Assembly: GCF_037126465.1 (NCBI RefSeq)
Contig: NC_088202.1
Span: 31,542,213-31,606,212, forward strand
Source of the DNA: Ornithodoros turicata
Taxonomy: Eukaryota; Arthropoda; Arachnida; Ixodida; Argasidae
Reading direction: 5' to 3'
DNA length: 64,000 nt
Every line of letters starts with the position of its first letter. The first letter of the stretch is position 1. Made by a program: the position numbers and the translations under genes. The notes below the pieces were generated by a model, which did no database searches, had not been told where the DNA came from, and was given only the letters and a program-made list of their open reading frames with translations. Below, in pieces: positions 43,254 to 53,064 of this stretch.

Positions 43254-43404
43254 CACTCATAACACAGAACTTCACCACATAACACACTGAACACCAACCA
43301 CTGCCCAGAATGATTCCATAATTCTGACAGCTGGGGCACACGCTTTTTTATGACAATGAACACAACTGTATAAGTGTTATGCGGTGAAGTCTGCTTTAAG
43401 AGTG
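43254..43404. repeat. Short, diverged CACTC-ended MITE
   Basis: CACTCATAACACAGAACTTC ... GTTATGCGGTGAAGTCTGCT, ending TTTAAGAGTG, about 151 bp. The family resemblance is clear but the flanking dinucleotides differ (TG and TA). Confidence 0.55.
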
Positions 43405-43454
43405 TAGTCGGTAAGAGTGTTATGCCGCCCTAACGGCCATTGTAACTGTTCCAG

Positions 43455-43739
43455 AGCAAGGCCCCTGTGGATTGGATTTTGGTGCTCGGCATTATTATCG
43501 CTGTCCTCCTGCTGCTCATGTTGTTCGTGTTGATCACCCGACTGCCCCACTCTAATCCGAAGTACACGCGGCTCCACCTTGTGGCTGGTGGAGAAAATCC
43601 TGAAGAGGCGTTCACGTACATCGCCGCTTCCAACCACAGGCACGCTCACCTCCAGGACATGCCTGGTTGGAGGCACGATTTGATTCCCTCCCAACACCAA
43701 CAACGCAGTAACGTCCCACGTTTTGCTACCAAATTCGAG
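43455..43739 (+). CDS. Probable host exon, 95 codons, with a transmembrane segment
   Basis: An AG acceptor (GTTCCAG, ending 43454) and a donor (GAG|GTAACG at 43740) bound exactly 285 bp, a phase-0 exon that is open throughout. It encodes SKAPVDW, a strong transmembrane helix ILVLGIIIAVLLLLMLFVLI (about residues 8-28), then TRLPHSNPKYTRLHLV and a polar tail containing HLQDMPGWRHDL. The basic residues after the helix suggest a cytoplasmic tail. I do not recognise the family. The upstream pyrimidine tract is weak, and neighbouring exons were not found, so it may be an orphaned exon in a repeat-filled intron or a pseudogene. Confidence 0.42.
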
Positions 43740-44769
43740 GTAACGTATGAGTGCATAATGTAAATGAGAGGTGTTGAAAAAAAATTGAGAGGTGTTCATT
43801 CTTACAGTTACGTTGTAATATCCGACAAATATGGCCCGAGATTTTGTGCACAAAAAATCTTTCAAAATATGCATGCAAATAGGCGGCGCGAAACGTCCAA
43901 GTATGCAGAAATATTAATGGTCCCTGAAATGTTGATCTGGAAACTTTTGCGTAACTTAAAACTGTGTAAACACCCGAATTGTCCAGAAAACGTTCTACAG
44001 ATCAAGGTGCACATTCCTTATTGACAGTTGGAACGTCGTTTCATACGAAGGCATTTCTCATTGGTCATTGCAGCACGCCACTATAGCAATACTCGTTTTA
44101 AAAGGAGTACACACACGTATACATATGCATTTTGCATGTGCTGTTTCGTCAGCCCATGTATTTGAGATATTTCGCCAACGGAGAGACCCAGACGTTGGTT
44201 CTGAGTACCGTGCAGCTTGGCGAAGCATCCTAAACGCGGCGAAGTAGCTCAGATATGTAGCCGGAACAAGGGTTTTGGGCCCAAGACCCCACTATGGAAA
44301 CGTGAGCAGTGGCAAACAAAAGACACGGCAAAACGTTAAAAAATCGTTCAAATGGCGCCGAAATATGACAGAATATGCAACGAAATGGTGCCGCAATATT
44401 ACATTATATGCGTCCGTCGTATTATATGACGACAGGAAGAAACATGCCGGCATATACAATTATATAATACACGAAACATTGTAGAATCGTATCGTTGCGA
44501 TTGGTAATGTATAGGGAAACGTTAGTCTGCGTTCACACGGGCCAACTTTCTCCAGCAACTATAACCAACTTTGGAGTTGTTCCGAGTCGGGCGACACCAC
44601 CAACCACGACCAACTCGAGTTGCTCCGAATCGGTGTTCGACCGAAAACTTTAGGAAGTTGGTGGTGCTCTAGATAATTAACGTGTGGTGCATTGCCACTT
44701 GACTCCCGAGGGCGTGAAGCAATTTCGTTTGTGCCGTACTACCTGACATGGGTTCAAATCGTCATTAGG
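43740..44769. other. No supportable gene
   Basis: The segment after 43740 would be intron if the preceding exon is real. At 44525-44670 the strings CCAACTT and GTTGGT recur in both orientations (GGCCAACTTTCTCCAGCAAC; AAGTTGGTGGTG), suggesting an unassigned inverted-repeat element. Confidence 0.4.
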
Positions 44770-45245
44770 TTAAAGTCGTCAAAATCCAAAATATATTGCG
44801 AAATGCACTAGATATTGATTTCCATCGGTGCACTGAGTGGGAAATGATTATAAATGTTAAGAAAATTGTTTCGATGACAGTAACTCGTAAGCGTAACCTC
44901 CTTATATTTACATACAGTATTGCGGACGCACCACTTGACCAAGTAAAATCCTTTAAATATTTGGTGTTATTATCGATTCAGCGATACGCTGGACTGCTCA
45001 CTTAAAATATGTGGTAGGAAAAGCATCTAGAAGACTTAGTTTTCACGGATATGTACTAAGACAAATGCCAGAAAATATGAATTACTTTGTTATAAAACAG
45101 TCCGGTCAATTCTGGATTATGCTTCAGTAATTTGGATTCCGTACTCACAATATTGTCTAGCCTTTATTGATCAGTTAGAAAGACAGAAGATCCTCGCCTG
45201 TACATCTTTAGCTGACCTACTCCAGTTCCACAGGACCCCTACGAA
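44770..45245 (+). pseudogene. LINE RT C-terminal fragment
   Basis: Fragments in two frames give NVKKIVSMTVTRKRN, APLDQVKSFKYL, then KASRRLSFHGYVLRQMP and a region matching the L-D-Y-A-S-V-I-W-x-P and I-D-Q-L-E-R pattern common to Jockey- and CR1-type thumbs. Frameshifts occur near 44995 and 45090. There is no tail. Confidence 0.7.
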
Positions 45246-45397
45246 AATGAACATTAACTCTGTATTGACACTTTATTTTGGGTATATGTACTATATTGGC
45301 ATCCTATTGCATTTCTCAGGTTATTGACTTCTGTAAATAGAATCCCTATGTCCTCCATATTGATTTTCTATGTATGCACTGTGTTATACACATAGAC

Positions 45398-45575
45398 CAT
45401 ATAAATTCTATTGACATCCTATTCCAAATTGGCCACCGTGTATGTATTGAGAAGTATCAATAGCCATTATGCAATACAGACTCCATACAAAAGTGCTAAC
45501 AAGCGGGATCGGCAGCTGCCATTCGCTACACCCTGGTATGATTTAGCTTGTGTGTGTGTGTGATGCAAAACATTT
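45398..45575 (+). repeat. Left arm of a 180-bp inverted repeat
   Basis: It pairs with 47590-47775: AAATTCTATTGA...CTCC/TCC, GTGTATGTATTGA, GGCAGCTGCCATTCGCTACA and TGTGTGATGCAAAACA occur in both, inverted. The pair brackets 2.0 kb that includes CACT-element copy B. Confidence 0.8.
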
Positions 45576-45729
45576 ACCGGTACGTACCGGTATGTGCCAC
45601 CGACTAAGAACGTGTGTAAGACTAACTCGTGCGTAATCGGATTAGACTTATACAGCTCACCCTTCTTTTTGAGTCATAGGCAAGCAGGGCTCTCGGATTT
45701 GCGGGAGATTGCGGGAAAAACAATATATA

Positions 45730-47364
45730 CACTCTAAACCCAGTGACGGATAGGTGCCGTCTGATCAACTGGCACATTTTTTTTAAAGAATGTGCCACAT
45801 GACTTCAAGGGGCACGCGGTGCCCGCGAAAGCTGCAGGTGCCATGTGCCCCCTGAAGCAACTGGTCCTTGCTGACGCCAGGTGCCACAGTGTACCGGACG
45901 TATCGAAGGGTTGTTCCCACTAATACGCGAAACACATTGCGCCTCTCGAGTTCCCTCACAGAAAAATTACCTCCACGCTTCGCAAAAAAAGAAAAAGCAA
46001 GGAAGAAAATGCTCCAAGCACATCGAACATGAAACACCAAATTTTATTGACTTGCACGTACCTTTAAATTGTATCCATCGTTTGCCGAATGGAAAGCATA
46101 CACGGTTCACTAATCCCAACACACACACATGGAGCACACGTTGCACAAACAGTCCTCCAAACGCCGAACACACAACCATCGAAACTTCGAACAGGCTGGC
46201 ACTGAAAGCTCAATGAAGATCCTTAGTGACGAACACGACGGTTCCTCAAACGAAATGGCCCAGGAACAATTGTCCAACAACTGGCAACAGACACCAATCC
46301 CATGTGAGAAGCTGTTGCAATCTTTCACGCGTATGTCTGACCGTTGAGACAGGAAACAACCTGTAAAGAAACCGAAGTGAATATCACGCTGGTATTCGCT
46401 CCGAGATCGAACGGTGTCGGCGCGTTGCGGAGAACAGAGAACTATCGCAGTGTGGACTCGTCGTCTGCTTTTACAGGTTTATTCCGCGTTCAGTGCCGTA
46501 GGGGGAACCGAATAGTATCGTATCATCGTGGCACAAGTGATCTTCCGGTGCATATACACAAGAATTACGAAAAAGAACCATCAAATCCGAACATCGGCCC
46601 ACGTGTTATCCACACTACAATGGTGATAGTGTCGCCTCCTATATGTCGATCTCGCAGCGAATTGTTCCAACGTTAATGCTGGAATAGTACTCCATTTTGT
46701 AACTCACCTCCTCGCAATCGATACAGTCCCACGGTCACCTATAACGAAAGAATACAATTAACCTCGCTTGTAATGTACATCGTCGCTTCACCGATGCAGC
46801 CGATCCTCTCCTGCCGCCATTTGCAATGCGTCCACCGTCTGCAACAGAATGTAATTCGATTGTTAAACACGAGTAAAACGCAGGCGTCGTACGATGCATC
46901 ACAGCTGGGTTGGCTTCCCTTAAGCAAACATGAGACCTGTACTTAAAAAGCAAGGTGTCATCCTTCTCAAAGGCGAGGTTGCAACGCAGACAGCGTCAAG
47001 AAAGCGGGAAGGAACGTACTGCGGGAGAATACGTTGTGCCGTGTCACTCCTCACCGGCGGAGCGCGGAACAACGTAGTACTGGTAGTACGCTCCAACGAA
47101 GGCACGCATATTCAGCCGGCACACGCATTATTCAACAAGCACACGAGTACAAGGTTCAGGAGGCACACATATTATTCAGCGGGCACAAAGCCGTTTCATA
47201 CCAACGTTACGGCTTTGTACCTGCTGAAATTTGGCGACGAGGATCGCTGTGCTTGCTATTTGATAACCGTTACGGCTGCTTCCAGACGGTTACGGCTGTG
47301 TACCGGCTGCACTTTCTGAGGGAACTTTTTTAACTGGCACATGTCCGTCACAGGATTTAGAGTG
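45730..47364. mobile_element. CACT-ended non-autonomous DNA transposon, copy B, 1,635 bp
   Basis: It has the same ends as copy A (CACTCTAAACCCAGTGACGG ... CCGTCACAGGATTTAGAGTG) and is flanked by TA at 45728-45729 and 47365-47366. It contains the shared short frame (46129-46347) and a right-hand block also conserved in copy A (46920-47340), plus 272 bp (46397-46668) missing from A. Neither copy encodes a recognisable transposase. Confidence 0.75.
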
Positions 47365-47589
47365 TAGCGCCTGTTTTCTATTGGGAAGGCAATGCCAGTA
47401 CCTTTCGAAGTCTCCGGGCAGTACTGCTTGTAGTATTGGTCCTGGAAAGAATTTTCTTAACCTCTCGCAGTGAGCTTCTTGGTTGTTTCGATATTTCTCT
47501 GCTTCCTTTTTAAGCTGCCCTGCTACGCTGCATCGTGGAACGTGCAATAAAGCAAAGTAAGAGTCTTTATATACCTGTAACTTACGTGT

Positions 47590-47775
47590 TTTGCATCACA
47601 CACCCACATAAGCTAAACCATGCCAGGGTGTAGCGAATGGCAGCTGCCGAAACCGCTTTTTAGCATATTTGTATGGAGGCCCTATTGTATAATTTCAATT
47701 GAAACTTATCAATACATACACGGAGGCCAATTTGCAATAGGAGTTCAATAGAATTTCTATAGACAACCTACCGTG
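47590..47775 (-). repeat. Right arm of the 180-bp inverted repeat
   Basis: Inverted partner of 45398-45575 with scattered substitutions. An older TIR transposon into which CACT copy B inserted is the simplest reading. Confidence 0.8.
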
Positions 47776-49354
47776 TTTCTTTATACGTTTGCTGACATTT
47801 GTCCACAGAGGTTTTATAGACCGTCAATTTTTTTTTTTTAAATGGGGAGAGCTTTGTTACGGAAGTTTTACTGGCTAATATTCAACGGTCGGTTAGTCAG
47901 TGATGCAAGTGAATATGGTCAAGTGTGTCTGGCTTGACCGAATCACGTATTAAACATTACACTATAAAACTTGATAAATGCCGTGACATATAAAAACTGA
48001 TACTGATTTCTTGATCACATCTCCTCTGTGTTAAAATATAGTCGCTTTTAACATTTATCTGGGTGTTGTATACTTCATTCTGGTTTATACTTAAAGGAGC
48101 TCTGAAAGCAGTCTCAAGAATTTTCCGTTCCGAACGCGCTGTGGAAGCACGTAACTTAACGTGATGATTAACACGAAAATTTTCTCCGTACGCGATGTTT
48201 TTCGTAGAAAAAATGACACTTGAACATCGCCGCGTGCGTTCCCACTCGACTCGCTCCTCCGGGTCAAACGAGGAGGAGAATGAAAAAAAAAACTTAATTG
48301 GTGACGTAATAAAAGTGGAAGGCGGCGACCGCGCTTCTATCCGTGTCAGTGATAACTGGTTTTCTTTTCTTTCTTTCCGTTTTCTTTCCCCCTGCTTTCT
48401 CCCTGTCAAGCCATGAATAAGGGAGGACCTCGATATTCCTGGTCGTGAAACCCCCGTTCTCGAAATTCATGTTCTGGAAACAAGGAAAACCAGGGAAAAT
48501 GTTGCTTCGTAAGATGATATGCCGCGATTAAAAACATAGCATCACTATTTAATCACTCAAATTCAGAGGTTTTCGATATGTGTCCAAGCCGTCTTAGCGA
48601 ACGAAAGGCACATTTTAGCAGCGATTTGGCTCAGCAGGGCGGCATGGAGTTGGAGTTGGACGGATTAAAAATAATACGGAATAATACGGAACTTGTCGCC
48701 TGACAAGTTCCACTACTCCGAGAAAAAGCTACGAAAAACAACAACGAAAGAGAGAGGGCGGCATGTTGGCTAGTTAGTTGTGTGCTTGCAATATTACGGC
48801 TGGGTTAGTCACAGTCTGCCGTTGGCAGCTGCCCGCGCGCGACATGTGCATTTTATAGTCAGCTAAAATTTACGCTAGTCACGTGTTGTTTCAGTGCACG
48901 CTGATATGTCGGCGGACGCAAACTTAACCGGCGTTGTCGGTCGCTATATGGTGGATAAAACTGATGCACTATATGGTGACAAAACAAAAGGCGCCGAGCA
49001 CGGATGAACTCATACTTGCGTGTCTGCACCGTCCACATTTGTAGTCTGCGTCGGCCAATTCTCGTTTAGCTCGATGATTGTTAAGTTGACCATAAATTGT
49101 GGTAGTCTTATGACACTGTTTGGCTATGTTAGTGTGTAACTCGGGCAATGAATGTTCAACGCCTGATGCCACGACGTGCCGGCGAAGGCATATTGCGTAA
49201 ATTTCACTTAATTGTATCTGTCAACGTACCGGCAAGAACACTCCTCCAGCTGGATGAGGAATTAACTGAATGGCTAGCAAAGTTGCTACTCGAAGTGACT
49301 GTGATCATAGCGAATTAGTGATATAAGTGTTTACGAAGATTTATTTTTTTCCAG
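47776..49354. other. No supported gene; sequence upstream of the terminal exon
   Basis: A 150-codon minus-strand frame (47957-48409) is Ser/Arg/Lys-rich without a domain; I regard it as chance. The final part is the intron before the large exon, ending TTATTTTTTTCCAG at 49354, a good polypyrimidine tract and acceptor. Confidence 0.5.
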
Positions 49355-51955
49355 GCTAGAGGAAGTCCCCAGCAGACAACAACCCGAACCACTCTACAAT
49401 ACGATGCTAGAAGGCCACAGACGACCAATGAGCCCGAACGTCTGGCAGACCGAAGTCTTCCCTGTTATAACAGCGAAGGGCCTGACGTCAACAGGACATA
49501 TTCGCGAGAAACAGTGGACTCTCCTGTGGCTGATGAGCCTCCTTACAAGCAGATAAAGACAGTCGACTGTCAAGATGACTTTGAGGATGACAGCACTTGC
49601 GTCACGTTGGCATCTCGGGAGACGCTCGTCCGCGCCGGCAGCCCCGTTGGTGTAATTCTTTACAACCGTGACGTCGTAACCGAAGTAAGATCGCCCGCTT
49701 CATTGGCTCCCTTGGCTCCCTCCGACAAAAATTTTGATACAGCGCGATCAGACATAAATTTAACAATACCCGAAGTGGAGGACAACGGGAAAGGTCCAAG
49801 ATATACCCAATACCAATCTCTCCGTCCATGTACAACCCAGAATATCGCCTTGCCAAGTACCGATACGACAAAGTTCATTGTTTCGCCAGACACAAGTACG
49901 GAACATGAGTCAATGATACGCGGTCCCTCTACGCAACTTGGCGAGCAGGCGAGCAGGGAGCTTTCCATGAAGGAATTCCCTATGACTGCTACTCGATCTG
50001 ATGAACCCACTAGGAAGCCGCGGGTAAGGCGGAATGCACTGGCCGTGGACGCTGAAGTATCCCCAGGAGAGGATGTTCAGCCAGCAGGAAAGCTGAGTAA
50101 CGCCCCAACGTCGTACCATACAGAGTTAACGGGTACAGGTCCGCACCCCGCGAGGAGAAAGATATCTGGCGCAGAAATTCCACCTGAAGAGGGTTACGTC
50201 CATCAGATGCCCCTGATGGAACCACGCCTCATTTCTGACCAGCCGACTGACATAGGCCAAGCAGAAAGGTCTGAGAAGGAGGGGCCGACACCACTTCGCA
50301 GGACTTCAATTGAACGCAGGGCGAGCAGCAGTGAACGTGCCATGGAAAACGCATCTGGAGGAGGTTTAAATTGCATTATGTTTGAAGAGAGGCCTAGCAT
50401 TGAGTATTTCCCCTACGAGAGTATAGAGTATGCGCCTGTAATGAGACAGCCAACGAATGTTCCAAATGCACAAGACGAGCTGACGGGAGTAACATCTGAA
50501 GTTCCTGCACAGCGCACAATTGATGGCGAGGAAAAAGCACAGAGTCAACAAGCTTATCTCAAATCCGAGCTCGAACGTTCTGATGCACCACAAGAAGATG
50601 CACAAGATCTTACTGATGCACAATCACCAGGCCAGGGCACACGACTTCATCCCAATGCTCCTCTCACTATACGATACGGAAATGCCTTGCAGTCTCCCAC
50701 TAGGCAAATGTCACGGTCTGAATGTTGTGATACAGCAATGCTTGATTTAAGTCTTATTCCACATGAACAGGAATCACTGCTACCATCGCCGACACCATCA
50801 GCAGACTTCGAACTGCGAAGAGGGGATGACGAATCTGTTAGCCTTTTGGAAGAGCTTCGCGATGCTGAGCGGCAAATGATGCAGTCTGGAAATGTTCTAC
50901 CTCCTATCGATGACAATTGCATGCAGGTTAGGCAGGATATTGCCAAGAAAACTACTGGGAGGATGATTTCAAGAGAAGCTGTAACTGAATGCTTCAATGA
51001 GCTAATACGTTATATGCATGCGGTTGCAACACGGGAAGACAAAATTCCAGTCAGAGCGAACGAAAATATTACTCAACTGTCCGAAGCGTCATCTCCTAAC
51101 CTCACTGATGTCGCCGAGGGAGATATTCCGGATTCGGGATCGTTGTCTGGCTCTACATCGCCGTCTGCCAGGTCGGAACGTAGAGGACAGAAGAGACTTC
51201 TGAAGACAAAACCTGTTAAAAAAGCAACCACACATATTCTTTTCTCCTCGACCGTTCCTTTCGAACAAGAAACCGCGGATTCGCAAACGTTTGAGCCATC
51301 TCCGGAAGTCCTGGAGGTGGTTGATGATGACCTCACCGGTATTCCAGACGAGGTACGAACAACGCATTCTCCGAGGAGCCCAAACGTGGCGTACGCACTA
51401 GGTAGCGGGATTGATGACACATTGTCTAGCAGTAGCGCGAAGAACCAGAACGCTGAAAGGAAACTGGAAAAATCCAACACGACGAGCCCTTGGCGCCGTA
51501 TCAGTTCCCCGCAGTTCTTCAATGAGAGGAGTTCTTCATTACCATCTGGTCTATCCACGCCACATTCACAGCGAAGAAAGAAAGAACAGACTACGCTTAT
51601 AACTGCCCCAGACATTTCGGAAGCGCCTTTCATAGAGACAGACTCACCTCCTGTGTCCCTTACGCCCCAGAGGTCCATGACTACAAGCCCTCGAGAATAC
51701 AGCCGCTCGACTCCGGGTAACTTGCAACGTTCGAATACCTCTTGGACGCCTGGGATGTCACCCACGAAGCCCGTGTCACCGGGAAAATATGGGCTACAGC
51801 AAAGAAAAGTGTCTGACGACGAGGTTACGAATGTTGAGCCCAAAAATGGTCAAGTCTCGAGTAAAGCGTCAGCGGAGACTCACGTGGAGCTGCCGCAGAG
51901 GTCGCTGAAGGTGCTTCCCGATGAAGGACCACATAGCGAGAAAGAGAAGGATTAG
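49355..51955 (+). CDS. Terminal exon of an unrecognised, disordered 866-codon protein segment
   Basis: The frame is open from the splice acceptor at 49354 to TAG at 51953-51955, 867 codons including the stop. The true N-terminus lies in upstream exons not found here. The protein is Ser/Thr/Pro/Glu-rich with many SP and TP sites (SPRSP, TSPW, SPTKPVSPGK, TPGMSP), typical of an intrinsically disordered, heavily phosphorylated protein. Two short segments look helical: SLLEELRDAERQMMQ (about 50840-50885) and REAVTECFNELIRYMHAVA (about 50971-51030). A basic cluster RSERRGQKRLLKTKPVKK (about 51172-51230) resembles a bipartite nuclear localisation signal. There is no signal peptide, membrane segment or enzyme motif. 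It is free of frameshifts, unlike everything around it, so I take it as a real gene. Function unknown. Confidence 0.82.
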   Translation, partial: ARGSPQQTTTRTTLQYDARRPQTTNEPERLADRSLPCYNSEGPDVNRTYSRETVDSPVADEPPYKQIKTVDCQDDFEDDSTCVTLASRETLVRAGSPVGVILYNRDVVTEVRSPASLAPLAPSDKNFDTARSDINLTIPEVEDNGKGPRYTQYQSLRPCTTQNIALPSTDTTKFIVSPDTSTEHESMIRGPSTQLGEQASRELSMKEFPMTATRSDEPTRKPRVRRNALAVDAEVSPGEDVQPAGKLSNAPTSYHTELTGTGPHPARRKISGAEIPPEEGYVHQMPLMEPRLISDQPTDIGQAERSEKEGPTPLRRTSIERRASSSERAMENASGGGLNCIMFEERPSIEYFPYESIEYAPVMRQPTNVPNAQDELTGVTSEVPAQRTIDGEEKAQSQQAYLKSELERSDAPQEDAQDLTDAQSPGQGTRLHPNAPLTIRYGNALQSPTRQMSRSECCDTAMLDLSLIPHEQESLLPSPTPSADFELRRGDDESVSLLEELRDAERQMMQSGNVLPPIDDNCMQVRQDIAKKTTGRMISREAVTECFNELIRYMHAVATREDKIPVRANENITQLSEASSPNLTDVAEGDIPDSGSLSGSTSPSARSERRGQKRLLKTKPVKKATTHILFSSTVPFEQETADSQTFEPSPEVLEVVDDDLTGIPDEVRTTHSPRSPNVAYALGSGIDDTLSSSSAKNQNAERKLEKSNTTSPWRRISSPQFFNERSSSLPSGLSTPHSQRRKKEQTTLITAPDISEAPFIETDSPPVSLTPQRSMTTSPREYSRSTPGNLQRSNTSWTPGMSPTKPVSPGKYGLQQRKVSDDEVTNVEPKNGQVSSKASAETHVELPQRSLKVLPDEGPHSEKEKD

Positions 51956-52017
51956 ACCTCGACATAATGCCGCTTATGGTTAAAGATGCGGTGGTAGCAT
52001 TTTTATTCAGAAATGTT

Positions 52018-52023
52018 AATAAA
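52018..52023 (+). terminator. AATAAA polyadenylation signal
   Basis: AATAAA lies about 65 bp after the stop codon of the large exon, giving a short 3' untranslated region. Confidence 0.7.
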
Positions 52024-52110
52024 CCTATATCAAGTGACAATCTGTTCACCGCTCTTAATTCTGGCTTAGTCTGAGGCATGATGCAGCAGTGAGCTTCGGT
52101 AGGACTACAA

Positions 52111-52571
52111 CAGAGTGGTGCAAAACTATGGATTGTCTTATGAGAATCGAACTATCGGCAGTAGGCTGTCCAGTATACTATCGATAGTCCGCAGACAGAA
52201 AAAGATCCCTCACTCCTACAAGTTACTCAGAGCAGCTTTCCCTCCGACGCAGACCTTGAGCATCTAATGCCACTCAGGCTCAGCCCAACTGCAAGGTCAC
52301 GTGATTCTCTCTGAATTATGGTTGGCTGCACCATGAGTCTCATGAGCATCATTCGCTGCTTGCAGTACATCATTCATACACTACAGCTAAACGCCAAGTA
52401 CTTTCGTCGCATGTGATTGTGTGTTCGTTGTCATTGTGCCCGCGCGAAAAAGAAGAGAAGGAAAGCATTGATAGTGAGAACAAAATGTGGATATCGATAG
52501 TCAAAAACAAAAGGAAAGTGCTATCGATAGTCGATTAGCGTAAAACTGTCGATAATTTTGCGTCACTACTG
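52111..52571. repeat. TIR element with CTATCGATAG motifs, 461 bp
   Basis: CAGAGTGGTGCAAAACTATG at the left is a diverged inverse of ATTATCGACAG...CATTTTGCGTCACTACTG-type sequence at the right. CTATCGATAG palindromes occur at about 52180 and 52510, near both ends. The CAG ends suggest hAT, but I could not find an 8-bp duplication. Confidence 0.45.
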
Positions 52572-53064
52572 CAAGGGCGCTGCAAGGCTTCTGCATCTGG
52601 CACAGAACGCTGGTGGCAGAAATGGCATAGCCATTGAAAACCGTTGGACTCCTTTGGCACGAGCTTTTAGCGGTGAGGGCTGACAAATGGCGCGCCCGGT
52701 CATTGTGTTCAAGGATTTTCCCAGCACCCCTGTATCCCCTAAGACACCCCAACAAATCTTGCCTGCCAGTAAGACCAAAGAAGCCAGAAAAGCTGGAAAT
52801 ACGCCCCCCCCCCTCTCCGAGACGAACATCCAAGGAATATCCCTGCTTGTGTCGCGAAGGGCTTTAACCCAGTCCTCGCTTGTACAACCCGCACAGTACA
52901 ACCTGCTACCAGCATTACTGTTCAGCACTTCAGCACGCTGCACCAGTGTCAGCCCTCGTGAGCGTCTCTCATTCATCCGCTACTTCTAACGAACACTAAC
53001 ACAATTCACTTCCATTCACGGAGAGCCCTTTCACCATCACCACGAAATCACATTCTCAAGACCA

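Noticed and set aside
47957..48409. 150-codon minus-strand frame, Ser/Arg/Lys-rich
   Set aside because: No domain, no splice or promoter context, and low-complexity ends; probably chance.
51073..51843. 256-codon frame antisense to the large exon
   Set aside because: The plus strand is open for 866 codons from a splice acceptor and ends before AATAAA; the antisense frame is a codon-bias shadow.
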